A DNA stretch of 64,000 nt from Paenibacillus oralis (lineage in GTDB: Bacteria > Bacillota > Bacilli > Paenibacillales > Paenibacillaceae): contig NZ_RRCN01000001.1 of NCBI RefSeq assembly GCF_003863965.1, positions 3,058,304-3,122,303 on the forward strand, written 5' to 3'. The notes under the pieces were generated by a model that saw only the letters and a program-made list of their open reading frames with translations, was not told where the DNA came from and ran no database searches. The position numbers and the translations under genes are program-made. Positions 33,733-43,361 of the stretch are shown in pieces. Numbering within the stretch: position 1 is the stretch's first letter; every line of letters starts with the position of its first letter.

Positions 33733-35195
33733 TGCCGCGTGGGCTGTGGACAGGAGCATATTACAACGAAGGCGCGGGACGTGTGGATCCGTTCGACACG
33801 TTACGGGAGGAGTGCGGCGTGTTCGGCGTGTTCGGCCATCCCGATGCCGCTTCCCTTTCTTATTACGGCCTGCATGCGCTCCAGCATCGGGGTGAAGAAA
33901 GCACCGGGATGTGCGTGACGGACGGATCGGAGTTCAATTACCATCGCGGGATGGGGCTCGTCAAGGAAGTGTTTGACCGGGACAAGCTCGTTTCGCTGGT
34001 AGGCGACCGCTCGATCGGCCATGTGCGTTATTCGACGAGCGGGGACAGCCGGCTGACGAACGCGCAGCCGCTGATTTTCAAATACCGCGACGGCGATTTG
34101 GCGGTGGCGACGAACGGGAACATCGTCAACGCGCCGAAAATTCGCCGCGAGCTGGAGCAAAGCGGCTCGATCTTTCAGACGACCAGCGACACGGAGGTGA
34201 TCGCGCATTTGATCGCGCGCTCGCCGAAGGATTTTGTCGAGGCGGCGAAGGACGCGCTGGGGCAACTGGTCGGCGGCTTCGCCTTTCTGCTGCTGACCAA
34301 CGACAAGCTGATCGCCGCCAGCGATCCGAACGGGCTGCGGCCGCTCACGATGGGCCGGCTCGGTGATGCGTACCTGTTCTCGTCCGAGACGTGCGCGTTC
34401 GAGGTGATCGGCGCGGAGACGATCCGCGAAATCCAGCCGGGCGAAATGCTGGTGCTGGACGGCAGCGGTCTCCACGAAGACCGTTATACCGAGCCGCAGC
34501 GCAAGGCGTTGTGCGCGATGGAATACATCTACTTCGCGCGGCCGGACAGCGATATGAACGGCTCGAATTTGCACGCGAGCCGCAAGCGGATGGGGCAGGT
34601 GATGGCGCAGGAGTCTTTTGTCGACGCGGACGTCGTGACCGGCGTGCCCGACTCCAGCATCTCCGCCGCCATCGGCTACGCGGAGCAGACCGGCATCCCT
34701 TACGAGCTCGGTCTGATCAAAAACAAATACACCGGCCGGACGTTCATCCAGCCGAGCCAGGAGCTGCGCGAGCAGGGCGTGAAGATGAAGCTGAGCGCGG
34801 TGCGCCGCGTTGTGGAGGGCAAACGCGTGGTGATGATCGACGATTCGATCGTCCGCGGCACGACCTCGCGGCGGATCGTCAATCTGCTGCGCGAGGCCGG
34901 GGCGACCGAGGTGCATGTGCGCATCACCTCGCCGCCGTTCAAAAACCCCTGCTTCTACGGGATCGACACCCCGGACCGCGGCGAACTGATCGCTTCGTAC
35001 AAATCCGTCGAGGAAATTTGCCGGGAGATCAATGCGGACACGCTGGAGTTTTTGAGCCCGGAGGGTTTAATCCGGGCGGTAGGCGGCGACAACGCCGGGG
35101 ATTATAAAGGCGGCCTCTGCATGGCCTGCTTCGACAACGATTACCCGACGCGGACGGATTTTGACGGAGAAGAGAAATACGGGTGTACTTGTTAG
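33717..35195 (+). CDS. purF: Glutamine PRPP amidotransferase
   Basis: A 492-residue committing enzyme of the pathway, making phosphoribosylamine from PRPP and glutamine. The propeptide is followed by the N-terminal nucleophile Cys in [12 protein letters not shown], and the PRPP loop [14 protein letters not shown] is intact. C-terminal cysteines ([12 protein letters not shown] and YGCTC) fit the iron-sulfur class typical of B. subtilis. The start ATG 33717 lies inside the end of purL, with GGGAGG ten bases ahead; another ATG at 33732 is possible. After it the operon is interrupted by about 800 bp of noncoding DNA. Confidence 0.96.
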   Translation: MSDEIMPRGLWTGAYYNEGAGRVDPFDTLREECGVFGVFGHPDAASLSYYGLHALQHRGEESTGMCVTDGSEFNYHRGMGLVKEVFDRDKLVSLVGDRSIGHVRYSTSGDSRLTNAQPLIFKYRDGDLAVATNGNIVNAPKIRRELEQSGSIFQTTSDTEVIAHLIARSPKDFVEAAKDALGQLVGGFAFLLLTNDKLIAASDPNGLRPLTMGRLGDAYLFSSETCAFEVIGAETIREIQPGEMLVLDGSGLHEDRYTEPQRKALCAMEYIYFARPDSDMNGSNLHASRKRMGQVMAQESFVDADVVTGVPDSSISAAIGYAEQTGIPYELGLIKNKYTGRTFIQPSQELREQGVKMKLSAVRRVVEGKRVVMIDDSIVRGTTSRRIVNLLREAGATEVHVRITSPPFKNPCFYGIDTPDRGELIASYKSVEEICREINADTLEFLSPEGLIRAVGGDNAGDYKGGLCMACFDNDYPTRTDFDGEEKYGCTC

Positions 35196-35363
35196 GCGGC
35201 TTTATTTTACATGATTAAAAATTTTTGAGGGGATGGCTGGAACTCGGGCATATGGTACGAGGCAGTACTGGTGGGTGGCGAGTTACAAGCCGATTTCGAT
35301 TTAGCCAGCTTACAAGTTGTTATAGTCGAGTGACAGGTTTCTGCGGGCTAACACCGCATAGTG

Positions 35364-35545
35364 ATTGGATATATCCAATAGAGTTGGAAATTAAATGGTA
35401 AATACGGCGGTACGATTGGATATTTCCAATAGATGAGGTCCGATAGGGTGCAAAACGGGCGGTTTGAGCGAAATCTATTGGATATTTTCCAATGAGAGTC
35501 CAAAATGGCGTTCGATTTCCGGCGATCTATTGGATTTTTTCCAAT
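35364..35545. repeat. Four-arm intergenic repeat, family A, copy 1
   Basis: Four palindromes of the type ATTGGATATTTCCAATAG begin at 35364, 35415, 35475 and 35527 (51, 60, 52 bp apart). The first two carry TAG on the right side; the last two carry CTA on the left. The reverse complement of the whole block aligns with 42509-42689, including the spacers (for example ATTTCGCT and CGTTTTG words). It sits between purF and purM. Confidence 0.8.
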
Positions 35546-35733
35546 TAGAGCTGGCAGCGTTGGGGGAATGGGCTGCACAATGGCGGTTTACTAATCGCGC
35601 GGTGATTTAGTTCGCGTCGGCGATTAAGCTACTTGTGCTGGCGATTAAACTACTCGTGCGGGCGATTGCGTCGGCCCCTTCGGGCTTTCCTGCAAACAGG
35701 TTCCCGAGCAGGTCCCTATCGCCCACTGGAAAT

Positions 35734-35919
35734 CTAACGGTTGCAGCAGCCGCTATTTTGCGAAAAAAGCTCTGTTCTAAATTCTAACGGTTGTCAGCGC
35801 CGTTATTTGCCTCGATTTGGGCGTAAATCGCCGGATCTAAGCGAAATAAGCACTATAGCAACCGTTAGAATTCGAATATCAACGTTATTGGCGGAAATAG
35901 CGGCTGTGGCAACCGTTAG
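35734..35919. repeat. Four-arm intergenic repeat, family B, copy 1
   Basis: Forward arms CTAACGGTTGC...TATTT start at 35734 and 35794; reverse arms AAATA...GCAACCGTTAG end at 35867 and 35919. Total 186 bp. With family A copy 1 it fills the 804-bp gap purF-purM (35196-35999), in which I see no gene. Confidence 0.8.
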
Positions 35920-35999
35920 CCTGGTTTCGTCTAGTTGGTTTTGCGGTTACAAAGAAACGCATGTCCCCAAAAAATAAACCTAAGGAGTGTGTCCTTCTC

Positions 36000-37043
36000 G
36001 TGTCAGAAGCATACAAAAACGCCGGCGTCGATATTGCGGCCGGGAATGAAGCCGTGGAGCGGATGAAAAAACACGTCAAGCGGACGTTTCGTCCGGAAGT
36101 GATGACGGATCTGGGCGGCTTCGGGGCTTTGTTCGGATTGAACAAAGACAAATATGAGGAGCCGGTTCTGGTCTCCGGGACGGACGGCGTGGGCACTAAA
36201 CTGAAAATCGCGTTTGCGATGGATAAGCACGATACGATCGGCATCGACGCGGTAGCGATGTGCGTCAACGACATCGTCGTGCAGGGCGCGGAGCCGTTGT
36301 TTTTCCTCGATTACCTCGCCTGCGACAAGGTCGTTCCTGAGAAAATCGAGGCGATCGTCGCCGGGATCGCCGAAGGCTGCAGCCAGTCCGGCTGCGCGCT
36401 GATCGGCGGCGAAACCGCCGAAATGCCGGGCATGTACGGCGAAGGCGAATACGACATCGCCGGCTTCACCGTCGGCGTCGTCGACAAGCGCAAAATCGTC
36501 AACGGCAGCACCATTGCTCCCGGCGATACGGTGATCGGCCTCGCTTCCAGCGGCGTGCACAGCAACGGCTTTTCGCTGGTGCGCAAGCTGCTGCTGGAGG
36601 AGGCCGGATACAGCCTGCAGGATACGCTGCCGGAGCTCGGCGGACAGAAGCTTGGGGACGTGCTGTTGACGCCGACCAAGCTGTACGTAAAGCCGGTGCT
36701 TTCCCTGCTGGAACGGGTCGACGTCAAAGGCATGGCGCACATTACGGGCGGCGGATTTATCGAAAATATTCCGCGTGTGCTGCCGGAAGGCGTAAACGTG
36801 GAGATCGAATCCGGCTCGTGGCCGATTTTGCCGATCTTTGAGCTATTGCAGCAAAAGGGCAGCGTCAGCAGCCGCGACATGTTCACCACCTTCAACATGG
36901 GGATCGGGCTGGTCATCATCGTTGCCGCCGATCAGGCGGAAGCAGCCCTGCAAACGCTGCGCGAAGCCGGCGAAAGCCCGTACGTCATCGGCAAAGTGAC
37001 CGCAGGCCGCCGGGAAGTGACGTTTGCCGGGGCGGACGTGTAA
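36000..37043 (+). CDS. purM: AIR synthase (FGAM cyclo-ligase)
   Basis: A 347-residue enzyme closing the imidazole ring (FGAM to AIR). Typical start [20 protein letters not shown] and motifs [26 protein letters not shown] and [14 protein letters not shown] are present. I choose GTG 36000 because the family begins there; AAGGAG is 12 bases upstream. An in-frame ATG at 35961 would add 13 unlikely residues. The stop overlaps the purN start by one base. Confidence 0.95.
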   Translation: MSEAYKNAGVDIAAGNEAVERMKKHVKRTFRPEVMTDLGGFGALFGLNKDKYEEPVLVSGTDGVGTKLKIAFAMDKHDTIGIDAVAMCVNDIVVQGAEPLFFLDYLACDKVVPEKIEAIVAGIAEGCSQSGCALIGGETAEMPGMYGEGEYDIAGFTVGVVDKRKIVNGSTIAPGDTVIGLASSGVHSNGFSLVRKLLLEEAGYSLQDTLPELGGQKLGDVLLTPTKLYVKPVLSLLERVDVKGMAHITGGGFIENIPRVLPEGVNVEIESGSWPILPIFELLQQKGSVSSRDMFTTFNMGIGLVIIVAADQAEAALQTLREAGESPYVIGKVTAGRREVTFAGADV

Positions 37044-37669
37044 TGGCGGCGGGTTTTCGGATCGCGGTGTTCGCCTCCGGGCAGGGCAGCAATTTTCAAA
37101 ATTTGCTGGATGCTTCCCGGGCGGGAACCCTTGGTGCGGACATCGTGCTGTTGGTGTGCGACAAACCTCAGGCCCTCGTCGTTGAACGGGCTCGCAAGGC
37201 CGGCGTCGACTGCTTTCTTTTTCAGCCCAAGGACTATGCGCGGCGGGAAGACTATGAGGCGGAAATCGCTGCCGAGCTGGACAAGCGGCAGATCGACCTG
37301 GTCGTTTTGGCTGGGTATATGCGGCTGTTGACCCCTGTGCTGGTGGAGCCTTACGCGGGAAAAATGATCAACATCCATCCTTCGCTGCTTCCGGCTTTTC
37401 CGGGCAAAAACGCGATCGGGCAAGCGTGGGACTACGGCGTCAAACTGACCGGCATAACGGTGCATTTGGTCGACGGGGGAATGGATAGCGGCGCTGTGAT
37501 CGCCCAAAAACCGGTGGAGATTCTCGCCTCGGATACCCTGGAGTCGCTGGAGGCCAGGATTCATGCCGCGGAACAGCAGTTGTACCCGCAAGTCGTGTCG
37601 TGGTTTGCCAAAAACCGTATTAAGGTAGACGGCCGCAAAGTGACGATTCTGTCGGATGAGGAACAATAG
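37043..37669 (+). CDS. purN: GAR formyltransferase
   Basis: A 208-residue enzyme that transfers the formyl group of 10-formyl-THF to GAR. The phosphate loop ASGQGSNFQNLLDA, the catalytic region INIHPSLLPAFPG with Asn and His, and the Asp in VDGGMDSGAVI are all visible. Translationally coupled to purM (TAATG). Confidence 0.97.
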   Translation: MAAGFRIAVFASGQGSNFQNLLDASRAGTLGADIVLLVCDKPQALVVERARKAGVDCFLFQPKDYARREDYEAEIAAELDKRQIDLVVLAGYMRLLTPVLVEPYAGKMINIHPSLLPAFPGKNAIGQAWDYGVKLTGITVHLVDGGMDSGAVIAQKPVEILASDTLESLEARIHAAEQQLYPQVVSWFAKNRIKVDGRKVTILSDEEQ

Positions 37670-37762
37670 GGCATACTTTTATAGGACATAAAGTGCGCAG
37701 GGCTTTCGATATTTCCCGAGAAATATCGGGCATGATTCGCCAAATTAAAGGAGGGGCCGATT

Positions 37763-39310
37763 TTGAGTATCAAAAGAGCGCTGGTAAGCGTGTCGGATAA
37801 AACGGGGATCGTGGATTTTTGCCGCGAGCTGTCACAGTTGGGCGTGGAGATCATTTCGACGGGGGGAACGAAGAACCTGCTGTCGAAGGAAGGAGTGCCG
37901 GTGATCGGCATTTCCGATGTGACCGGTTTTCCGGAAATTTTGGACGGACGTGTCAAAACGCTGCACCCGGCTGTCCACAGCGGGCTGCTGGCGATCCGCG
38001 ACAGCGAAGAGCATCAGGCGCAAATGAAGGAGCTGGGTCTGGATTACATCGACCTGGTCGTTGTTAACCTGTATCCGTTCCAGGAGACGATCGCCAAGCC
38101 GGACGTGAGCTATGAGGATGCGATTGAAAATATCGACATCGGCGGGCCGACCATGCTGCGTTCCGCGGCCAAAAACCACGCCTTCGTCAGCGTGGTCGTC
38201 GATGCGGCCGATTACGGCACGGTCCTTGCGGAAATCCGCGCGGGCGGGGATACGACGCTGGACACGCGCAAACGGCTTGCGGCCAAAGTTTTCCGCCATA
38301 CGGCGGCTTACGATGCCCTGATTTCCGATTATTTGTCGAAGGTGACCGGCGATCCGCTGCCGGAACGCTACACCGTGACCTATGAGAAAATCCAGGATTT
38401 GCGCTACGGCGAAAATCCGCACCAACAAGCGGCGTTCTACCGCAAACCGCTGGCCGCGGCGGATACGCTGACCAATGCGGAGCAGCTGCACGGCAAGGAA
38501 TTGTCCTACAACAACATCAACGACGCCAATGCGGCGCTGCAAATCGTGAAAGAATTCGAGGAGCCGGCTGTCGTTGCGGTGAAGCATATGAACCCTTGCG
38601 GGGTAGGGGTAGGCTCCAGCATTTTGGAGGCCTATCAAAAGGCGTATGAGGCCGATCCGGTGTCGATCTTCGGCGGCATCGTTGCCGCCAACCGCATCAT
38701 TGATGCCGATACGGCGGCGCTGCTTAAGGAGATTTTCCTGGAGATCATTTTGGCGCCGGGCTTTACCGAGGAAGCGCTGGACATTTTGACGAAAAAGAAA
38801 AACATCCGCCTCTTGAAGCTCGGCGGCCTGGAGCTCGGCAGCAAACGCAGCAGCCAGTTCGTCGTGACCTCGATCGACGGCGGCATGATCGTTCAGGAGA
38901 GCGACGTTCATGTGCTGAAGGAATCGGACCTGCAGGTCGTCACGGACCGCAAGCCGACGGAGGAAGAACTCAAGCAGCTGCTGTTTGGCTGGAAAGTAGT
39001 TAAGCATGTGAAATCCAATGCGATTGTGCTGGCCAAGGACGATATGACGATCGGCGTCGGCGCTGGTCAGATGAACCGCGTGGGCGCGGCGAAAATCGCC
39101 ATCGAGCAGGCCGGGGAGAAGTCGAAAGGCAGCGTGTTGGCCTCGGATGCGTTTTTCCCGATGGGCGATACGCTGGAAGCCGCGGCCAAGGCCGGCATTA
39201 CGGCGGTTATTCAGCCTGGCGGCTCGGTGAAGGACGAGGAGTCGATCAAGGTCGCGAACGAGTACGGCATCGCCATGGTATTTACCGGCGTCCGCCATTT
39301 CAAACATTAA
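37763..39310 (+). CDS. purH: AICAR transformylase / IMP cyclohydrolase
   Basis: A 515-residue bifunctional enzyme performing the last two steps to IMP. The N-terminal cyclohydrolase domain has [11 protein letters not shown] and STGGT; the transformylase part has [25 protein letters not shown] and the C-terminal GVRHFKH. The TTG at 37763 follows AAGGAGGGG. A gap of 93 bp separates it from purN; a hairpin terminator follows. Confidence 0.97.
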   Translation: MSIKRALVSVSDKTGIVDFCRELSQLGVEIISTGGTKNLLSKEGVPVIGISDVTGFPEILDGRVKTLHPAVHSGLLAIRDSEEHQAQMKELGLDYIDLVVVNLYPFQETIAKPDVSYEDAIENIDIGGPTMLRSAAKNHAFVSVVVDAADYGTVLAEIRAGGDTTLDTRKRLAAKVFRHTAAYDALISDYLSKVTGDPLPERYTVTYEKIQDLRYGENPHQQAAFYRKPLAAADTLTNAEQLHGKELSYNNINDANAALQIVKEFEEPAVVAVKHMNPCGVGVGSSILEAYQKAYEADPVSIFGGIVAANRIIDADTAALLKEIFLEIILAPGFTEEALDILTKKKNIRLLKLGGLELGSKRSSQFVVTSIDGGMIVQESDVHVLKESDLQVVTDRKPTEEELKQLLFGWKVVKHVKSNAIVLAKDDMTIGVGAGQMNRVGAAKIAIEQAGEKSKGSVLASDAFFPMGDTLEAAAKAGITAVIQPGGSVKDEESIKVANEYGIAMVFTGVRHFKH

Positions 39311-39321
39311 GCCTCGGCTCC

Positions 39322-39363
39322 AAACGGCAGACCGCTGCGGCGTGCGGCGGCCTGCCGTTTTTC
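39322..39363 (+). terminator. Hairpin between purH and purD
   Basis: AAACGGCAG pairs with CTGCCGTTT with an inner CCGC/GCGG stem, followed by TTCGG. It may reduce read-through into purD. Confidence 0.65.
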
Positions 39364-39436
39364 GGATTATACGCGGGGGAAATGAGTGATTAGCGTCATT
39401 ACGGTCCGCTTGCGGGCAATTAGGAGGAGACGACAA

Positions 39437-40702
39437 ATGGATATATTGGTGATTGGCGGGGGCGGGCGCGAGCACGCGATTTGCTGGAGCTTGGCGAAAA
39501 GCCCCAAAGCCGGCAAGCTTTATTGCGCCCCGGGCAACGCGGGAATCGGCCAGGTGGCTGAACTGGTTCCGATTCAGGTGCATGAATTCGACAAGCTGGC
39601 CGCGTTTGCCGAGGAGAAGGGCGTCGGCTTGGTTGTGGTCGGGCCTGACGATCCGCTGGCCGATGGCATTGTCGACGTGTTCGAGGCTAAGAACATTCCG
39701 GTGTTCGGTCCGCGCAAAAACGCGGCGCATATCGAAGGCAGCAAAACGTTTATGAAGGATTTGCTGAAAAAATACGGTATTCCGACAGCGGCTTACGAGA
39801 AGTTCGACAGCTATGAGCCAGCCTTGGCGTATTTGCGCAGCCGGCCGGTGCCGATCGTCATTAAGGCGGACGGGCTGGCGGCGGGCAAAGGCGTGACGGT
39901 CGCCTTCACTCGCGAACAGGCGGAAGCGGCTTTGAAGGACATTATGGTCGAGAAGGTGTTCGGTGAGTCCGGAAGCCAGGTTGTTATCGAAGAATTTCTC
40001 GAAGGCCAGGAAATGTCGATCCTTTCGTTCGTGGACGGGGAAACGGTGCGGCCGATGGCGGCGGCGCAGGATCACAAGCAGGTTTACGACGGCGACAAAG
40101 GGCAGAACACGGGCGGCATGGGCACCTATTCCCCGCTGCCGCACATCGCCCCCGGCATCATTGAAGAAGCGGTCGAAACGATCATCAAACCGACGGCCAA
40201 GGCGATGGTGGCCGAAGGCCGGCCTTTCCGCGGCGTATTGTTCGCCGGGCTGATGATTACGCCGGACGGCAAGCCGAAAACGATCGAATTCAACGCCCGC
40301 TTCGGTGATCCGGAAACCCAGGTCGTGCTGCCGCGGCTGAAAAGCGATCTGCTCGATATTTTCCTGGCGGCGGTCAATGGCACCTTAGATCAGGTAGAAA
40401 TCGAGTGGAGCGACGAAGCGGCCGTGTGCGTCGTGCTGGCTTCTGGCGGTTATCCGGCTTCCTATCCGAAAGGTCTGCCGATCCAGGGCTTGGACGAGGT
40501 GCGGGAAGCCCTCGTGTTCCATGCCGGAACGGCCCGGAACGAAGCCGGCGCGTGGGTTACGAACGGCGGCCGTGTTCTGGGCGTCGTCGGACTCGGACAG
40601 TCAATCGCCGAAGCGCGGGACAAAGCTTACCAAGCCGCGGAGCGCATCACATTTGAGGGCAAGCACAACCGTACGGATATCGCCGCCAAGGCGCTCGTTT
40701 AA
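39437..40702 (+). CDS. purD: GAR synthetase
   Basis: A 421-residue ATP-grasp ligase joining glycine to phosphoribosylamine. MDILVIGGGGREHAICW, the GPDDPLADGIVD loop, VIKADGLAAGKGVTVA and NARFGDPETQVVLPRL are canonical. ATG 39437 follows GGAGGAG; the upstream in-frame ATG at 39386 has no such site. Last gene of the pur series, separated from purH by a hairpin. Confidence 0.97.
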   Translation: MDILVIGGGGREHAICWSLAKSPKAGKLYCAPGNAGIGQVAELVPIQVHEFDKLAAFAEEKGVGLVVVGPDDPLADGIVDVFEAKNIPVFGPRKNAAHIEGSKTFMKDLLKKYGIPTAAYEKFDSYEPALAYLRSRPVPIVIKADGLAAGKGVTVAFTREQAEAALKDIMVEKVFGESGSQVVIEEFLEGQEMSILSFVDGETVRPMAAAQDHKQVYDGDKGQNTGGMGTYSPLPHIAPGIIEEAVETIIKPTAKAMVAEGRPFRGVLFAGLMITPDGKPKTIEFNARFGDPETQVVLPRLKSDLLDIFLAAVNGTLDQVEIEWSDEAAVCVVLASGGYPASYPKGLPIQGLDEVREALVFHAGTARNEAGAWVTNGGRVLGVVGLGQSIAEARDKAYQAAERITFEGKHNRTDIAAKALV

Positions 40703-40822
40703 GGAAGAGCTGGCAGGATTCAGGTTCCGGTATAAGGATAATCCGCTCTTTTTTCGCGCATGTTAAGGGAGAATGGGGAGTATAGTCCCTGTCATTCTCT
40801 GATTGCGGGAGGCGGCATCATC

Positions 40823-41044
40823 ATGAGCGACAAAATGAAGGAAATGCTTCCGGTATCGCGCGAAGAAGTGGAAGTAAGCGGCGTGTACCGGGACGAGCTG
40901 GGGCGCGAGGAGTACTTGCGGAAGGGCGAGGAATTTCCGTCCGATCCGGTGTACGGGACGATGGAGTGGGAGCTTAAAGAGCTTGCTCAGGAGAAAAACT
41001 CCAAGGGGCATACCGATGACCGTTTGATTCCGAAAAAAGACTGA
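40823..41044 (+). CDS. Small protein, YjzC-like, 73 residues
   Basis: The central part SGVYRDELGREEYLRKGEEFPSD resembles the short YjzC-type proteins of Bacillus (a GxY strand, then a charged turn and GE-FP). The start ATG 40823 follows GGGAGG at 11 bases. A strong terminator follows. The function of the family is unknown; the likeness is weak, so treat the name as tentative. Confidence 0.55.
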   Translation: MSDKMKEMLPVSREEVEVSGVYRDELGREEYLRKGEEFPSDPVYGTMEWELKELAQEKNSKGHTDDRLIPKKD

Positions 41045-41056
41045 TCCGCTCACACG

Positions 41057-41109
41057 AAGCCTCTCCGGCCTGCCGGCCTAAGCGCCGGATCTGCCGGAGA
41101 GGCTTTTTT
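41057..41109 (+). terminator. Intrinsic terminator
   Basis: AAGCCTCTCCGG pairs perfectly with CCGGAGAGGCTT, followed by six Ts; a second GCCGG/CCGGC hairpin lies in the loop. Confidence 0.92.
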
Positions 41110-41228
41110 GCAGACTGCCCGTTGGCGGGGATTTCCTCGATTGCATCGGAAAATGACTTGAATGGAAAGCGGTTTTAGGTGTACTTTTATAAGAATGAGA
41201 GAAATAGAGCCAAAGTGAGGAGAAAGCG

Positions 41229-42491
41229 ATGAAGCAGGCGGAACGCCAAACGTTAGGGATGGAAGATATCGTCAAAGCGCATCATGTGCTGAGCGAGGTT
41301 GTGGTGCGGACTCCGCTGCAACTGGATGCGACGTTATCGTTAAGATACGGCTGTAACGTATATTTAAAAAGGGAGGATCTCCAGGTCGTGCGTTCTTTCA
41401 AAATTCGCGGGGCCTACAATATGATCCGCAGCCTCCAGCCGGAGGATTTGGAGCGGGGGATCGTCTGCGCGAGCGCCGGCAACCATGCGCAAGGTGTGGC
41501 TTTTTCCTGCAACGCGCTTGGCATCCGGGGCAAAATCTTTATGCCGAGCACGACGCCAAACCAGAAAATTAAGCAGGTGAAACGCTTTGGCGGCGAACAT
41601 GTCGAGGTGGTGCTGACCGGTGACACGTACGACGACGCTTATGAAGAAGCGATGAAGGCGTGCACCGAGGGCGGGATGACGTTCATCCACCCGTTTGATG
41701 ACCCGAAAATCGTCGCCGGCAACGGGACGATCGGCATGGAAATCATGGAAAACCTCAATGTGCCGGCCGACTATGTGTTTGTGACGATCGGCGGCGGGGG
41801 CCTGGCGTCTGGCGTGGGCACGTATTTGAAAACGGTCAGCCCGGAGACGAAAGTGATCGGGGTTGAACCTGCGGGTGCGGCTTCGATGACGGAAGCGTTA
41901 AAGCAGAAGCATGTGGTGACACTGGAAGCGATCGACAAGTTTGTGGATGGTGCGGCGGTCAAACGTGTGGGCGATTTGAATTATGAAATCTGCGCGAGGA
42001 TCCTCGACGATATCGTTCAGGTGCCGGAGGGCAAGGCGTGCACGACGATTTTGGAGTTGTACAACGACAGCGCCATCGTCGTGGAACCGGCCGGGGCGCT
42101 GCCGGTGTCCGCGCTTGACATGTACCGCGAGCAAATCCGCGGCAAAAACGTCGTCTGCATCATCAGCGGCGGGAACAACGACATCGACCGGATGCAGGAA
42201 ATGAAGGAGCGCTCGTTGATCTATGAGGGGCTGAAGCATTATTTCCTGATCAATTTCCCGCAGCGCGCCGGCGCCCTGCGCGAGTTCCTGGAGCAGGTGT
42301 TGGGCCCGAACGACGACATCACCCGGTTCGAATACACGAAAAAGCACAACAAGGAAAACGGCCCGGCCCTGGTTGGCATCGAGCTAAGCGACAAGGCGGA
42401 TTATGAAGCGCTGATCGGCAGAATGGCCTCGAAAGGCATCGCCTATACCGAGCTGAACCGTGACTTGAACCTGTTTAATTTGCTGATTTGA
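41229..42491 (+). CDS. ilvA: Threonine dehydratase, biosynthetic
   Basis: A 420-residue PLP enzyme converting threonine to 2-oxobutanoate, first step of isoleucine synthesis. The Schiff-base Lys is in VRSFKIRGAYNMI, the phosphate-binding loop in TIGGGGLASGVG, and ASAGNHAQGVAFSC is conserved. The C-terminal ~90 residues form one ACT-like regulatory domain (YFLINFPQRAGALREFL), as in the Gram-positive type of about 420 residues. GTGAGGAG precedes the ATG. The gene is monocistronic; I see no T-box upstream, only a short 119-bp leader after the previous terminator. Confidence 0.95.
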   Translation: MKQAERQTLGMEDIVKAHHVLSEVVVRTPLQLDATLSLRYGCNVYLKREDLQVVRSFKIRGAYNMIRSLQPEDLERGIVCASAGNHAQGVAFSCNALGIRGKIFMPSTTPNQKIKQVKRFGGEHVEVVLTGDTYDDAYEEAMKACTEGGMTFIHPFDDPKIVAGNGTIGMEIMENLNVPADYVFVTIGGGGLASGVGTYLKTVSPETKVIGVEPAGAASMTEALKQKHVVTLEAIDKFVDGAAVKRVGDLNYEICARILDDIVQVPEGKACTTILELYNDSAIVVEPAGALPVSALDMYREQIRGKNVVCIISGGNNDIDRMQEMKERSLIYEGLKHYFLINFPQRAGALREFLEQVLGPNDDITRFEYTKKHNKENGPALVGIELSDKADYEALIGRMASKGIAYTELNRDLNLFNLLI

Positions 42492-42508
42492 TGTTTCTGG
42501 CGCCCCCT

Positions 42509-42689
42509 CATTGGAAAAATCCAATAGAATGCCGGGAATCGGTCGCCATTTTGAGCGCTCATTGGAAATATCTAATAGATTTCGCTTAGTTCGCCTGTTT
42601 TGTGCCCTGCCTAGTCCAATCTATTGGAAATATCCAATCAGGGTACTGTATTTTTAATCAATATCCGATTCTATTGGATAAATCCAATG
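42509..42689. repeat. Four-arm intergenic repeat, family A, copy 2
   Basis: Palindromes of the ATTGGAAATATCCAATAG type start at 42509, 42560, 42621 and 42671 (51, 61, 50 bp apart). It is homologous to copy 1 (35364-35545) in inverted orientation, spacers included. Confidence 0.8.
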
Positions 42690-42752
42690 AGGCGGTACTA
42701 GCGTTGCATCAAATCTGATCTGACAAGATATATTTTTCAACTGCACTGATGC

Positions 42753-42937
42753 TCTAACGGATGCCATAAGCGCTATTTGCTCCAAAAACGTTGATTTCAA
42801 ATTCTAACGGTTGCCATGGGGCTTATTTCACTTGAATCCGGCTCTTTTTGCTTAGATTCAGGCAAATAACGGCGTTCACAACCGTTAGAAATTGGAATAG
42901 GTCTTTTTTCGGAAATTAGCCGCTAATACAACCGTTA
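42753..42937. repeat. Four-arm intergenic repeat, family B, copy 2
   Basis: Forward arms CTAACGG(A/T)TGCC start at 42753 and 42814; reverse arms ACAACCGTTAG end at 42887 and 42937. Total 185 bp, 186 in copy 1. The rest of the 735-bp gap after ilvA up to the leader frame at 43227 shows only the promoter described next. Confidence 0.8.
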
Positions 42938-43161
42938 GATTTCCGGGTAACAGTTCCGGCCAGCAGTTCCGGGAAATCTTGAGCAAAAGTTAATGCAACG
43001 TTAGTGATGGAGCAGCGAAAAATAAGGCGATTTCGGCAGGTTTATTGCCGAGGTAACATCATCGAAACGGTGTGGCCGCAACAAACATGCCCGTTATAGT
43101 GTAATATCCAGCCTTCTCCGACAATTGTCAGAGGAGGCTTCTTTACTTTTTAAAAAAGGGC

Positions 43162-43205
43162 TTTACAATACCGATATACTAGTGTACTATCTAACTATAA
43201 CACTA
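43162..43205 (+). promoter_or_regulatory. Promoter and operator of the GntR/ABC operon
   Basis: TTTACA (43162-43167), a 17-bp spacer and TACTAT (43185-43190) form a promoter. TAGTGT (43180-43185) and ACACTA (43200-43205) make an inverted repeat spanning the -10 box, well placed for repression by the YtrA-type GntR regulator encoded downstream. Confidence 0.7.
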
Positions 43206-43226
43206 ATACATTGAAGGAGTGGTTTT

Positions 43227-43337
43227 GTGCAGCAACCTATGCGGAAAACGAAATTCCCGAAGCCGGCGGGCTTGAGCTTAATTAACGGGATCAACGGGAT
43301 GCCGCCCCATCAAACAAAGGCGCTGCCGGCGGCATAA
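43227..43337 (+). CDS. Possible 36-residue leader peptide
   Basis: GTG at 43227 lies nine bases after AAGGAG, just downstream of the promoter and operator. The frame encodes MQQPMRKTKFPKPAGLSLIN and 16 more residues, then TAA, 24 bp before the GntR start. The good ribosome binding site and position argue for translation; there is no family likeness, and it may simply be a decayed start. Confidence 0.35.
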   Translation: MQQPMRKTKFPKPAGLSLINGINGMPPHQTKALPAA

Positions 43338-43361
43338 TGGCGGAAAGGAGCTGACCCGAAC

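Noticed and set aside
35364..35545. CRISPR array
   Set aside because: Repeats are palindromic, only four per block, change orientation halfway and have similar spacers between distant copies; no cas genes.
37832..40144. 770-codon open frame antisense to purH and purD
   Set aside because: It lies wholly under two well-conserved enzymes and resembles no protein; long antisense frames are usual in GC-rich coding DNA with this codon bias.
41110..41228. T-box leader ahead of ilvA
   Set aside because: The gap is only 119 bp and lacks the T-box sequence and specifier-loop structure.
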